From NCBI GenBank assembly GCA_947044365.1, contig OX345651.1:1813926-1877925 (forward strand): 64,000 nucleotides of DNA. The letters are read 5' to 3'. The first letter of the stretch is position 1. Each line of letters opens with the position of its first letter. This document shows, piece after piece, positions 35,501-39,766 of this stretch. The notes under the pieces were generated by a model. It saw only the letters and a list, made by a program, of their open reading frames with translations. It was not told the origin of the DNA and searched no databases. This stretch comes from Petrosia ficiformis (Eukaryota; Porifera; Demospongiae; Haplosclerida; Petrosiidae). The position numbers and the translations under genes were made by a program.

Positions 35501-37158
35501 AAATCCTTTGTTCAAAAGTAGTGTTGTACATGTACCTATGTATACTAGGTTTTGCCTATAATTCAATAATATAGCCAACTAAAACTGCCTCTACCTATAC
35601 CTATACCTTCACCTATACCTATATATACATGCGTTCACTCCTTTTTCTAGTATATGTTCATGTGCATCACTAATTTATAGCACTGCTCTATATAGCCATT
35701 TCTGTTGCAAACTGAAACTCACAAACTACTAGAAAATGTGATTCTGACTCTTGTATTAATCTTTTACTACAGTATAATAGTACTTATAAAGTTTCAAAAC
35801 TAGGTCTATAAAGTATCTGTATCTACTGTACTACTTGCCTATATATACCTATATTTACCTATACCATAGTATAGGCACCTACAGTAGAGGACATAAAAAG
35901 GTTAACGTTTCGTAATCGTTCTACGATCGTTCTCTGATTTGTTCCGTTTTTACGATTATAATCGTTTTTAAAAACGATTGAAACCATTAAAGCAATCTTT
36001 GCGTGTGCGCATTTCAACAAAAAATCACATGAATGCCAAGTATGGATGTTGCCGGTGACTGCTTACACTTTCAAACACTTGCCTTGCTGCTTTCTTGCAG
36101 CTAACGGAGCATGATTTTGGTACGTATGGCTTTCTTAAAAGGTCTTCTATCTAACTGTGTGAGTTAAAAGTCATTACTGTATAAAATGCATAAGTTATAC
36201 AAGGTTGTACAGAGGTGAGTGTTGCCCGTGGTACTACTATACTTGCCTTGGACTCTTCCTGGTGATAACGAAGCTTAAGTTTGACATCAATGGCTTTGTT
36301 AACAACTCTTCTATCCAGCAAGGAAAGTTAGGATCTTCAGTCTAATAAAATAAGAGAGTTATGGAAATGAAAAGAATTAGATGTTAAACGCTCCCCCACC
36401 CCCCCCCCCCCCCACATATTTTTAGTAAAACAGAAACACCCATTTTAATTATTAATGCGAACGATCAGCATCATTTTTTAAAACGATTGCAACCATAATC
36501 TGCAACGAATGGAGCTGTAAAACAATCGTTCTACGATTACGAAACGTTAACTTTTTTATGTCCTCTACTGTATACATTTACCTATATCAGTATAGGTACA
36601 ACACTACTCAAAAGCTGTTCGTTGGGTTTGTATGTAGCTTGTGCAAAATCATTGGGTGGAACTAAAAATATAAACCTTGCCTTATGGAAGACTTTAAAAT
36701 TTGCCTTCTAATCACTGTGACAAAGGAACAACTGATAGGTGAGTGGCAAAATTCTTTGCTCCAAAGCTATAGAGCTTCAAAATAAATCACAGGCTAGAAA
36801 TTATGACACTCTCATGAATAAAATAATGTTTTGGCACACTTTGTGAGCCCACAATCAGAACTCGGTCCCATTCTGTAAATCTTCTGAAATCACCTATATT
36901 ATACTGCTCCCACCATAAATAAAAACACATTGCTAAGATGTCTTCAAAAGTGACTTAAAAATGCTTGTTGTACACATCATTAGAATCCTGATGAAATATA
37001 TTTTTTTGGCTTTGGTGTTATTTTAGATTTTTTTTGTGAATTCGCTACTTACTATAATTATATATATAGTTCCTCCTTTATTTCAGATAAAGAAAATTCA
37101 TGTGAAAGAGAATGATAGTATTACTGATGATGACATTATATTAGAGTTTGATATTTAA
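2788..37158 (+). CDS. PCCA: Propionyl-CoA carboxylase alpha chain, 18 downstream exons (5' part outside window)
   Basis: PCCA is the biotin-dependent subunit of mitochondrial propionyl-CoA carboxylase. It carboxylates biotin using ATP and bicarbonate and, with PCCB, converts propionyl-CoA to methylmalonyl-CoA in odd-chain fatty acid and branched amino acid breakdown. Eighteen exons with GT-AG borders join in one frame to 1,776 nt including TAA. The order matches the human protein from about residue 138: biotin-carboxylase N-domain, glycine-rich ATP-grasp loop (SAGGGGKGM), [12 protein letters not shown] active-site segment, RVYAEDP, the subunit-interaction (BT) region, and the biotinyl domain with EAMKMQN, where the lysine carries biotin. 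No internal stop or frameshift was found. The first exon and mitochondrial presequence lie left of the window. Pyruvate or methylcrotonyl-CoA carboxylase are less likely, because RHIEIQVLGD, the BT region and exon-by-exon similarity all fit PCCA. Confidence 0.95.
3091..4744 (-). mobile_element. hAT (ZBED-type) transposon, internally truncated and frameshifted
   Basis: Ends are inverted (GAGCTGGGCGA near 3092; complement of TCGCCCAGCC at 4733-4742) and flanked by similar sequence (TAGTCAATGTA left, TAGTCATGTA right), an imperfect target duplication. Minus strand from about 4598: a BED zinc finger (VCKLCKK..., then HFHLENHH) disrupted at an A-run near 4424, a stretch with [20 protein letters not shown], and the hAT catalytic core with [20 protein letters not shown] and [13 protein letters not shown] plus [17 protein letters not shown] (3400-4065). 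A frame change near the ATATATA run around 4122-4128 separates two parts. The C-terminal dimerisation domain is absent. It lies in PCCA intron 1 of the window in antisense orientation. Confidence 0.85.
3400..4598 (-). pseudogene. hAT transposase remnant
   Basis: Pieces at 4038-4397 and 3400-4065 are successive parts of one ZBED-like transposase in different frames. The downstream piece begins at the conserved IPKMYN motif. Asp residues of the RNase-H-like fold are visible in TTDMW and TTDNGSN. An in-frame stop also falls before the BED finger near 4540. With frame breaks and no C-terminus it cannot encode a working transposase. Confidence 0.8.
4922..5033. repeat. palindromic MITE-like hairpin, ~42-bp arms
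   Basis: The left arm (TTATAACAC..., TATATCAGATTTATAATCACC region) is matched by its reverse complement on the right, around a GC-rich centre (GGGCCGTAGGCCC). A few mismatches occur near the outer end. It is intronic and has no coding content. Confidence 0.75.
5590..5900. repeat. foldback element, copy 1
   Basis: Long imperfect inverted repeat. The left arm holds TCAAAACCCAAAAAGCATG and AAACAAACCACTTCCAT; the right arm holds their complements (ATGGAAGTGGTTTGTTTAAT and GCTTTTTAGGTTTTGACATC). The loop lies near 5760-5795. It belongs to the family also seen at 20697, 23324, 25108, 26268 and 29445. Confidence 0.75.
6072..6108 (+). CDS. PCCA: PCCA exon 2 (37 nt)
   Basis: Short exon after the acceptor [17 protein letters not shown] plus the first base of a glycine codon completed by the next exon. 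It corresponds to human DAEEAVRIAREIG and restores the frame between the flanking exons. It is too short to be found as a long open frame. Confidence 0.9.
6190..6420. repeat. dispersed repeat R2, copy 1
   Basis: Starts about 80 nt after PCCA exon 2 and shares most of its length with 21778-21990 (for example AATAAGAAGCTCTTTGGG and TTTTGAGCCAATTAAC). Probably the same unclassified transposon relic inserted twice in one gene. Confidence 0.6.
6541..7220. repeat. dispersed repeat R1, copy 1
   Basis: Matches 17201-17865 in order along its length. Landmarks: CCATGTAGGTGGAGTGGAGG, GAATCACAGCTTGAAATG, CACACTTGTGGCGA. No coding potential. A further diverged piece (AAACCTTTCGGTTGTAAAG and following) occurs at 7430-7540. 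Confidence 0.7.
7221..8050. other. intronic sequence with diverged repeat
   Basis: Contains the partial R1 relic near 7380-7600; otherwise nothing recognisable. Short open frames here have no family resemblance. Confidence 0.4.
8467..9250 (-). mobile_element. Decayed Ty3/Gypsy-like LTR element: LTR, primer site, protease remnant
   Basis: Read on the minus strand: an LTR-like stretch (about 9250 down to 9088) with AATAAAG near 9190-9200 and an end in ACA. It is followed by TTGGTGCAGTGGGTAAG, a candidate primer-binding site beginning TGG, then a short leader. Next comes a retropepsin remnant with [13 protein letters not shown] near 8690-8730, whose continuation (ELWNQF...) is in a shifted frame. 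Gag is almost entirely deleted, since only about 300 nt separate leader and protease. No second LTR was found. LTR borders are uncertain. Confidence 0.55.
9343..9524 (+). CDS. PCCA: PCCA exon 3 (ATP-grasp glycine loop)
   Basis: 182 nt; acceptor CATCATAG, donor ACAG|GTACAT. It encodes [20 protein letters not shown], the flexible glycine-rich ATP-binding loop, and ends [16 protein letters not shown], a signature shared by PCCA and related biotin carboxylases. Confidence 0.95.
9525..10330. other. intron, no feature recognised
   Basis: AT-rich intronic sequence between PCCA exon 3 and the palindrome at 10333. No repeat or coding similarity recognised. Confidence 0.4.
10333..10460. repeat. nearly perfect palindrome, ~60-bp arms
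   Basis: GTATTAACCGAATATATAAC at the left is exactly mirrored at the right end (ends CGGTTAATAC at 10460), through GGTTTGGCACCGAGATATTT to a centre at about 10396. Only isolated mismatches (GGAAGG against CCTCCC). It is a probable foldback MITE in the intron between exons 3 and 4. Confidence 0.85.
10655..10948 (+). pseudogene. DUF3504 / Crypton-like recombinase fragment
   Basis: An open stretch without its own start reads [20 protein letters not shown] ... [17 protein letters not shown] ... [20 protein letters not shown] and stops at TAA 10946-10948. The pattern (T..W....F..W, then a Cys-Pro-x-Asp-Leu block, then LxxWLxxFxxEIRKxxG/DxxY) resembles the N-terminal domain of QRICH1/ZMYM-like DUF3504 proteins related to Crypton tyrosine recombinases. 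The catalytic C-terminal part is absent. It sits in a PCCA intron in sense orientation, with no splice evidence that it is used. Confidence 0.5.
11060..11094. repeat. (AT)n microsatellite
   Basis: Uninterrupted AT dinucleotide run 40-75 nt upstream of the 27-nt PCCA exon 4. Confidence 0.9.
11135..11161 (+). CDS. PCCA: PCCA exon 4, 27-nt microexon
   Basis: Nine codons, VLGDQHGNV, between CCCAACAG and GTAAGAAA. Phase 0 on both sides, so skipping would remove exactly nine residues. It aligns with human VLGDKHGNA. Confidence 0.9.
11745..11812 (+). CDS. PCCA: PCCA exon 5
   Basis: 68 nt: [20 protein letters not shown] then Ala-Pro, ending with two bases of a serine codon. [13 protein letters not shown] is a diagnostic biotin carboxylase motif. 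Acceptor TTTAAAG, donor AAG|GTATAT. Confidence 0.95.
12979..13300. mobile_element. hAT-like MITE (322 bp)
   Basis: Starts TAGGGCTGGGACAAAT and ends with the complement ATTTGTCCCAGCCTTA. Flanks are similar but not identical (TGTATGAT left, GTATGTAT right), as expected for an old 8-bp hAT target duplication. No coding sequence. Confidence 0.7.
13780..13862 (+). CDS. PCCA: PCCA exon 6
   Basis: 83 nt starting with the last base of the split serine codon, then [20 protein letters not shown] and ending YESA plus one base. It corresponds to human [19 protein letters not shown]. Acceptor TTCTTATAG, donor GCAG|GTTCAT. Confidence 0.93.
14167..14304 (+). CDS. PCCA: PCCA exon 7 (active site)
   Basis: 138 nt encoding [20 protein letters not shown] followed by [10 protein letters not shown]. 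This holds the metal-binding Glu/Asn and the catalytic Arg of the ATP-grasp fold. All expected residues are present. It ends TCA G with a glycine codon split into exon 8. Confidence 0.96.
14593..14728. repeat. foldback element with inner hairpin
   Basis: Ends are GTATGATGGTGACATC and its exact complement GATGTCACCATCATAC. Inside are two more short inverted pairs built on AGGTCTATAT/ATATAGACCT. A TA repeat precedes it (14560-14592). Confidence 0.85.
14743..14881. repeat. second foldback element, adjacent
   Basis: AGTATGCTAATAGGTCCTAT at the left is mirrored by ATAGGACCTATTAGCATACT at the right, with a central GTGTCC...GGACAC pair. It is separated from the previous foldback by 14 nt and followed by another TA repeat (14886-14912). 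Confidence 0.85.
14955..15245 (+). repeat. short MITE family M, copy 1
   Basis: Shares GTAGTTAAGGAATTTAAGTC, TTAATTAATGGGTGTGGCA and AAAGCAATCGTAGGGATAC with copies at 19400-19735 (same strand) and 25885-26275, 29745-30190, 32845-33215 (opposite strand). About 300-430 bp, non-coding. Confidence 0.7.
15874..16025 (+). CDS. PCCA: PCCA exon 8
   Basis: 152 nt: [20 protein letters not shown] then RVYAEDP and [10 protein letters not shown], the biotin carboxylase C-terminal subdomain. It ends KPGLEN; the three residues before VRVD are not in the human protein and may be a local insertion or a small donor shift. Confidence 0.93.
16468..16536 (+). CDS. PCCA: PCCA exon 9
   Basis: 69 nt, 23 codons, phase 0: [10 protein letters not shown] and FYDPMISK, the conserved end of the biotin carboxylase fold. 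Acceptor TTCTGTAG, donor AAAG|GTCAGT. Confidence 0.93.
17201..17865. repeat. dispersed repeat R1, copy 2
   Basis: Same orientation as 6541-7220, with matching order of landmarks up to CACACTTGTGGCGAGG. Ends about 80 nt before PCCA exon 10. Confidence 0.7.
17945..18020 (+). CDS. PCCA: PCCA exon 10
   Basis: 76 nt: [20 protein letters not shown] then NYCIKG with the glycine codon split. It matches human [21 protein letters not shown]. Acceptor CATTTTAG, donor AAAG|GTGAGA. Only 58 nt separate it from exon 11. Confidence 0.93.
18079..18189 (+). CDS. PCCA: PCCA exon 11
   Basis: 111 nt: [20 protein letters not shown] and ending VYPDGFTG, matching the end of the biotin carboxylase domain. Acceptor TTGTTCAG, donor ACAG|GTCAGC. 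Confidence 0.93.
18805..18935. repeat. partial copy of the 35518 element
   Basis: Contains TGTTGCACCTATACC, GTTTGCCTATA and TAGCCAACTAAAACTGCCT, also found at 35520-35660. Confidence 0.55.
19228..19327 (+). CDS. PCCA: PCCA exon 12
   Basis: 100 nt: [20 protein letters not shown] and ending KRFCNQK plus two bases. It covers the linker into the carboxylase-interaction (BT) region. The intron that follows, 10,922 nt, is the longest between recognised exons here and is filled with transposon debris. Confidence 0.88.
19400..19735 (+). repeat. MITE family M, copy 2
   Basis: Begins with CCCTATGATTGCTTTCTTC near 19419 and ends AAAGCAATCACAGAGATAC near 19720. It carries GTAGTTAAGGAAGTTGCGTC and GTCAATTAATGGGTGTGG. 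Confidence 0.7.
19889..21013 (+). mobile_element. composite unit, left arm of a ~5-kb inverted pair (includes foldback copy 2)
   Basis: From 19889 (TATCAGTGAGTACGGTAGTA) to 20640 the sequence reappears inverted at 23690-25016. It is followed by a complete foldback element at 20697-21013, whose arms (about 150 bp) share GAACAAGGTTGGGAGGTTAA and AAACAAACCACTTCCATATA with their complements. No transposase is visible, so it is non-autonomous. Confidence 0.7.
21204..21686. mobile_element. candidate non-autonomous DNA transposon, CCGCCGGAA ends
   Basis: Left end CAGACCCGCCGGAAGAGG; right end is the complement of CAGGGCCGCCGGAATAGG. TTATTCA occurs at both junctions as a possible target repeat. No coding sequence. 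Boundaries approximate. Confidence 0.5.
21778..21990. repeat. dispersed repeat R2, copy 2
   Basis: Direct-orientation homologue of 6190-6420, sharing AATAAGAAGCTCTTTGGG. Confidence 0.6.
22384..22830 (+). repeat. third, diverged copy of the composite unit
   Basis: Starts ATCAGAGAGTACGGTAGTAC and shares TGCATTTCAATTGCAAGTG with 19940-19975 and the complement at 24930-24955. It ends near GGACGCCATTTTTAATAA. Confidence 0.6.
22888..23195. repeat. minisatellite, ~105-bp unit, three copies
   Basis: Three tandem units each beginning ATCACTTCCACAAATA and containing GATACTGAACTGTC and AACTGAATGTG, with small differences. Confidence 0.8.
23794..24308 (+). mobile_element. 515-bp non-autonomous hAT with perfect 8-bp target duplication
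   Basis: TAGGGCTGCCGTGATA at the left is answered by the complement of TAGTGCTGCCACGATA at the right. ATATACAG flanks both sides (23786-23793 and 24309-24316), the 8-bp duplication diagnostic of hAT. The interior carries a BED-finger-like open frame, so it derives from a larger autonomous hAT by deletion. Confidence 0.88.
23940..24152 (+). CDS. BED-type zinc finger remnant in the 515-bp hAT
   Basis: 70 codons starting [28 protein letters not shown] and FCRICRSS resemble the first half of a BED finger (aromatic residues, then C-x2-C). The His pair is not evident before the stop, because the frame diverges near 24120 where deletion joined other sequence. Probably a transposase 5' fragment; expression as a small protein is unproven. 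Confidence 0.45.
   Translation: MAEFSEVVYEEEDLYTHPRAKSKAWIHFGFKKDSMGKLVKDKGFCRICRSSTTSFSFQGSRERKETLQRR
25108..25330. repeat. foldback family, partial copy 4
   Basis: Left-arm motifs AACAAGAATAATAAAAAACA, CAAAACCGAAAAAGC and CAACCCTACATACGTATA; the right arm is nearly gone. Confidence 0.6.
25885..26275 (-). repeat. MITE family M, copy 3
   Basis: Starts TATCCCTATGATTGCTTTAT and ends GAAAGCAATCATAGGGATGG, so the ends are inverted repeats of each other. The interior carries CCCATTAATTGACCGAGCCC and CTTCCTTAACTACGTATAC. It abuts foldback copy 5. Confidence 0.75.
26268..26557. repeat. foldback element, copy 5
   Basis: Arms of about 130 bp. TCAAAACCGAAAAAGCACAG and AACAAGATTGGGATGGTTCC at the left are mirrored by GGAACCATCCCAATCTTGTT and CTGTGCTTTTTCGGTTTTGA at the right. 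Loop near 26400-26430. Confidence 0.85.
26748..29240 (-). mobile_element. hAT-superfamily transposon (DUF4371 type), 2.5 kb, dead
   Basis: Candidate ends: CAGGGTTCTGCCC at 26748 and the complement of CAGGGATCTGACC ending at 29240. Both are flanked by AACTTT (26742-26747, 29241-29246). The repeat is 6 bp and not the usual 8, so exact ends are open. The interior carries one transposase on the minus strand. It inserted in PCCA intron 12, antisense to the gene. Confidence 0.75.
26955..29062 (-). pseudogene. hAT transposase with DUF4371, several disabling mutations
   Basis: Likely start ATG at 29062 ([20 protein letters not shown], then an acidic run). An in-frame TGA follows shortly. Next come a TTF/BED-like zinc region ([20 protein letters not shown]), a block with NYELFLDC, a one-base frame change near 28545, then [15 protein letters not shown]... 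with [28 protein letters not shown] and [12 protein letters not shown], the hAT catalytic core (27334-28503). More stops follow below 27334. Another frame holds the hAT dimerisation motif [20 protein letters not shown] near 27040-27140, and a further stop precedes [15 protein letters not shown]. At least four stops and two frame changes. Confidence 0.85.
29081..29444. other. transposon right end and flanking intron
   Basis: Up to 29240 this is the terminal part of the hAT element, with CAGTCCTGGTC repeated (29152, 29171) and a GC-richer patch (CGGCCCCGACCACTGCCGAC). Beyond it I recognise nothing. Confidence 0.5.
29445..29680. repeat. foldback family, copy 6 (degenerate)
   Basis: GGGGATATCATAACTGCAAA, AAACAAGTTTGGGACGGTAT and CATAACAACCCTACATACA match the left arm of the other copies. 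The right arm is short. Confidence 0.6.
29745..30190 (-). repeat. MITE family M, copy 4
   Basis: Contains CTACAATTGCCTTGTGGTG, CATGCCCATTAAATGAAC and AAAGTAATTATAGGGATTGC in the order of copy 3. It ends 60 nt before PCCA exon 13. Confidence 0.65.
30250..30454 (+). CDS. PCCA: PCCA exon 13 (BT domain)
   Basis: 205 nt; acceptor CTGTCCATCAG chosen because it completes the AG-A arginine codon and keeps the frame open. A second AG at 30259-30260 would hit a stop. Reads [20 protein letters not shown] and ends NGEDITVH before GTAAGT. This region is the least conserved part of PCCA, so assignment rests on frame, position and partial similarity. Confidence 0.82.
30707..31394 (-). mobile_element. Miniature LTR element with gag fragment (LTRs 30707-30857 and 31234-31394)
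   Basis: Two direct repeats of about 150-160 bp share GAATTAGCTTGCAAATATAC, TTTAACTCAAAATCAAGA and GAATGTTCTGGAATATTCTA. On the minus strand the LTR begins TGT(AT)CAGGAG and one copy ends GTTACA. Next to the upstream LTR is TGGTTTTAGAGGTGGGATAC, a candidate primer-binding site starting TGG. The 376-nt interior encodes gag-like pieces: [20 protein letters not shown], and in another frame [20 protein letters not shown], a coiled-coil-like stretch. There is no pol, so this is a large internal deletion or a TRIM-like non-autonomous element. Confidence 0.75.
31672..31722 (+). CDS. PCCA: PCCA exon 14
   Basis: 51 nt, 17 codons, phase 0: [17 protein letters not shown], the end of the BT region (human NMSIQFLGT part). 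Acceptor TTTTCCTACAG, donor AAAG|GTATAT. Confidence 0.82.
31755..31960 (+). repeat. MITE family M, partial copy 5
   Basis: Begins GCCCGCAGGGCCATCCC. It holds AAGGAAGTTGTATCATTCC and TGGATGTGGTTCGTAATAG, then breaks off. Confidence 0.55.
32060..32510. repeat. unclassified intronic repeat ending in a G-run
   Basis: Begins near GGCCCACACCCTTTGGGAGG and ends in a run of G interrupted once or twice (32478-32506). Its right half resembles 36230-36415, which ends in a C/A tract, suggesting the same dispersed family. Confidence 0.45.
32640..33215. repeat. MITE family M, two head-to-head pieces
   Basis: 32640-32775 is a partial + copy (GGGCCTGGTCAATTAATGA). 32845-33215 is a nearly full minus copy starting TATCCTTATGATTGCTTTG and ending GGAAAGCAATCATAAC. 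Confidence 0.6.
33322..33387 (+). CDS. PCCA: PCCA exon 15
   Basis: 66 nt, 22 codons: [20 protein letters not shown] then Leu-Ser, aligning with human [20 protein letters not shown]. Acceptor TATGCTTAG, donor AAGT|GTGAGT. Confidence 0.82.
33778..33852 (+). CDS. PCCA: PCCA exon 16 (biotinyl domain start)
   Basis: 75 nt: [20 protein letters not shown] then [13 protein letters not shown] opens the biotinyl (BCCP) domain. Acceptor CCAACAG, donor GAG|GTAAAT. Confidence 0.93.
33853..34708. other. PCCA intron 16
   Basis: No repeat family recognised between exons 16 and 17. Confidence 0.4.
34709..34786 (+). CDS. PCCA: PCCA exon 17 (biotin attachment site)
   Basis: 78 nt: [20 protein letters not shown] then APMTGK. 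The AMKM motif contains the lysine that holocarboxylase synthetase biotinylates, here intact. Donor AAA|GTAAGA. Confidence 0.96.
35518..36608. mobile_element. outer non-autonomous element, interrupted
   Basis: AGTAGTGTTGTAC at the left and its complement GTACAACACTACT at the right mark inverted ends. The interior has CCTATACCTATACC repeats also seen at 18805-18935. It is split by the element at 35882-36570. Confidence 0.6.
35882..36570. mobile_element. mariner/Tc1-like MITE, 689 bp, TA target duplication
   Basis: CAGTAGAGGACATAAAAAGG at the left is mirrored at the right (ATGTCCTCTACTG). Inverted ends of about 45-50 bp include AACGTTTCGTAATCGT, and TA lies on both sides (35880-35881, 36571-36572). 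No transposase frame. A long C tract lies at 36389-36415. Confidence 0.8.
37087..37158 (+). CDS. PCCA: PCCA exon 18, terminal, with stop
   Basis: 72 nt: [20 protein letters not shown] then FDI and TAA at 37156-37158. It completes the biotinyl domain barrel (human [20 protein letters not shown]). Acceptor TTATTTCAG. I did not find a canonical AATAAA shortly downstream. Confidence 0.93.
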   Translation: MKKIHVKENDSITDDDIILEFDI

Positions 37159-37844
37159 TCAGCAAATTGTATTTGTTAACTTCTTGCAAAAAGCAACATA
37201 ATGTTTTAATTCATTTAACTTGCAAGGAAATTCTTGTGCTTGCATATATTCAAATTTTCCAAAGGACTTGACTTCACACTGGGGTAGTGGATGGACTACT
37301 ACACCTTTGCATATTTTTAATGAATTGTATAAATGACTAAGATTGTGTGATTGTAGTGTTTGATACTTGACAGTAGTGTAAATGTTCTCAAGATGTTAGT
37401 TTGCCTAATCTCACTCTCACTGTTTAATTGGCTAATTTCATTTTGCAAAAGTATACATGGAAAATTCTAAACTAGTGAAACTATGACCTTTGGCCGTCAT
37501 TTCACTAGTTGCTGACAAAGGCGTAATGTGTTAGTCATAAAATTGATTTTAGTACAAATTATGAAGATGAAAGATGTAATGATGAAAAACAAAAATCGGA
37601 ATTTAACTTAAGTCTTAAGCGTGTATTTCGTGTAGATATACTAATATAATCTAAAGGTTAAATCCAAGAACTGAATGAATGCACTCGCAGTGCAGAACTC
37701 TTGCCACAACTGTGATCCGGGAAACAACTTATACATGACTATTGTGGACTCAGATATACAATGTGTATAATATTATCATATGAGAATAGCATAGTTTACA
37801 GTTGAGAATGATGTTGGTCTGCAGACAATATTTGACTAATTATT
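37159..37844. other. sequence downstream of PCCA
   Basis: Probable 3' untranslated and flanking DNA. No gene, canonical AATAAA or repeat recognised before the satellite begins. Confidence 0.4.
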
Positions 37845-38554
37845 TATATGTTTATCTATCTATCCCTCTAATTTATCTATCTATTTGTCCTTTCTTCCAC
37901 TGTCCGTCCTTCTGTCCATCATTCCGTCCATTCATTTGTCCATCTGTTCTTTCGTCCGTCCATTTGCCCGTTGGTCTGTAGGTCCGAAAGTCGCTCCTTC
38001 CATCCAACTGTTCATAATTCCCAACGTTTTTTTTTTCATTTGTCTCTCAGTTCATCTGTCCCCCCTTTCCTCCTTTCCTCCGACCTTTCGTCCCTACATC
38101 CCTTCCACGATTTGTCTGTTCGTCCTTATGCCCATTAGTCCACCATTATCTATCTCTCTGTCTATCCATTCATCCATTCATCAATCCATCCCTATCCATC
38201 TGTCTATCTATCGGTCTACTGATCTATCGATCTATTTATTTATTTATTTATCTATCTATATATATATATCCATCTATCTATCTATCTATATTATTTATGG
38301 ATCTATCTATCTATCCATCTCTCTATTTATGTATCTATCTATCTATCTAACTGTCAGTACTTCTGTTCGTCCGTCAATCTTTCCGTCCGTCTGTCCTTCC
38401 ATCCATTTTTCGTCCCTCCGTCCATCCCTCCATCCATTCGTCTGTCTGACCTTCCTTCTGTCAGTATGTCCCATTTTCAATTCGTCCATCTGTCATTCTA
38501 TCTGTCTGTCTGTTCTTTCCTTTCGTCCATCCTTCCGTACTTCTGTTCTTGCTT
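37845..38554. repeat. tetranucleotide satellite block 1
   Basis: Degenerate ATCT, CCGT, CCTT and CCAT tetramers, pyrimidine-rich on the + strand. A 232-codon open frame (37885-38583) is an artefact of the repeat: its Ser/Ile/Pro/Leu content appears in other frames too. Confidence 0.9.
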
Positions 38555-38837
38555 TATGGTGGCCCAAAAGGTCAAACCATTGACGGGCACGACATCGGAT
38601 CCCGGATGGAATCCTAATTCATCAAGTGTAAACAACATGGATGATATCCTTAATGATCTCAGGGCGTAAACATCCAGATCCGGTCCGCAGTCGGGATCCA
38701 GGCGGATACGTCCGGTCTGGGATTCTGGCCGGGATCCGGGTGGGTACATTAACGAATCCCGGGATTACGTCTGGGATTCGAGTGAGTACGTTAACAATGT
38801 CATGCCTGTCAACGAATTGACCTTCTGGGCCACCATA
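38555..38837. mobile_element. GC-rich MITE inserted in satellite
   Basis: TATGGTGGCCCAAAAGGTCA at the left is mirrored by TGACCTTCTGGGCCACCATA at the right, with TA at each end. The core repeats GGGATCC/GGATCCGG-type words (TCGGATCCCGG, CCGGGATCCGG) and is much richer in GC than anything around it. No open frame of substance. Confidence 0.8.
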
Positions 38838-39490
38838 TGGCTTTCGTTTGGCCGGTCCTATCAGCCTTCACTCTATTCGTCCATCAAAGTATCCATCCGT
38901 CCATCGATCCATCCATCCATGGCCATCTATGTATCTATCTATTTATCTATATTATATACATGTATATATATATCTGTATATTCATATATCTATCTATTTG
39001 TCCATCTGTTCATCAGTCCATTCATTCCTCTATCCTTCCGTCAAACCGTTCTTTCGTATGACAATCCATCTACCTATCTTTTTATCCATCTAATTTTCAT
39101 CTCTCCATCGATCTATCTATCCATCTATCTATCTATCTATCTATATATATATATATCTGTATATTCATATATCTATCTATTTGTCCATCTGTCCGTCAGT
39201 CCATTCGTTCCTCTATTCTTTCATCAAACCGTTCTTTTGTATGACCATCTGTCCGTATGTTCGTCCACCAGTCCATTCGTCCGTCCTCCCGTCCACCTGT
39301 TCGTTATTCTGTGCTTTCATTCGTCTCTCTAACCTTCAGTCCGTCCGTTCATTCGAACATCCATCCATTTATCCACCTATCTATTTGTTTATGTACCTAT
39401 CTATTCATCCACCTTTCTATCATTTTATTTATCTATCTATTTCTATATATCAGTCTGTACTTCTGTTTGTCCATCCGTCTATTCTTTTGT
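38838..39490. repeat. tetranucleotide satellite block 2
   Basis: ATCT/CCAT/CCGT arrays. Two related sub-blocks (38940-39060 and 39120-39240) repeat TATATATATCTGTATATTCA and the sequence after it, so the array also has a longer period of about 180 bp. Confidence 0.85.
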
Positions 39491-39493
39491 CTT

Positions 39494-39766
39494 TGAAATG
39501 ACCGAATTTTGCACTCAACAATAAATGAAAAAACACAAACTATAAAATCAATCTCTACTGACACAACTGAGATAAATTAATTAAAACACAGTATATATAA
39601 TCACATGTAAACTCATGAATATTAATGAACTTAATAACTAGTCAGGATATCACACTCCTCCCCCTCAAGTTTGAAACCAGTGGAGCATGTCGTAACTGGT
39701 CGATGTACTCTATTTGAACGACGAAGAGTTTCACTTCTATTTGTGGAAGTAGTCTGTCTTGTTCCA
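39494..39766 (-). mobile_element. LTR retrotransposon 3' end: LTR, polypurine tract, end of pol
   Basis: On the minus strand, a coding tail (RRSNRVHRPVTTCSTGFKLE) is followed by a polypurine tract (AACTTGAGGGGGAG). A 161-bp LTR starting TGTGATATCC at 39654 and ending TCATTTCA at 39494 comes next. The arrangement is typical of Copia- or Gypsy-type elements. The rest of pol is missing, because unrelated module A begins at about 39767. Confidence 0.65.
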
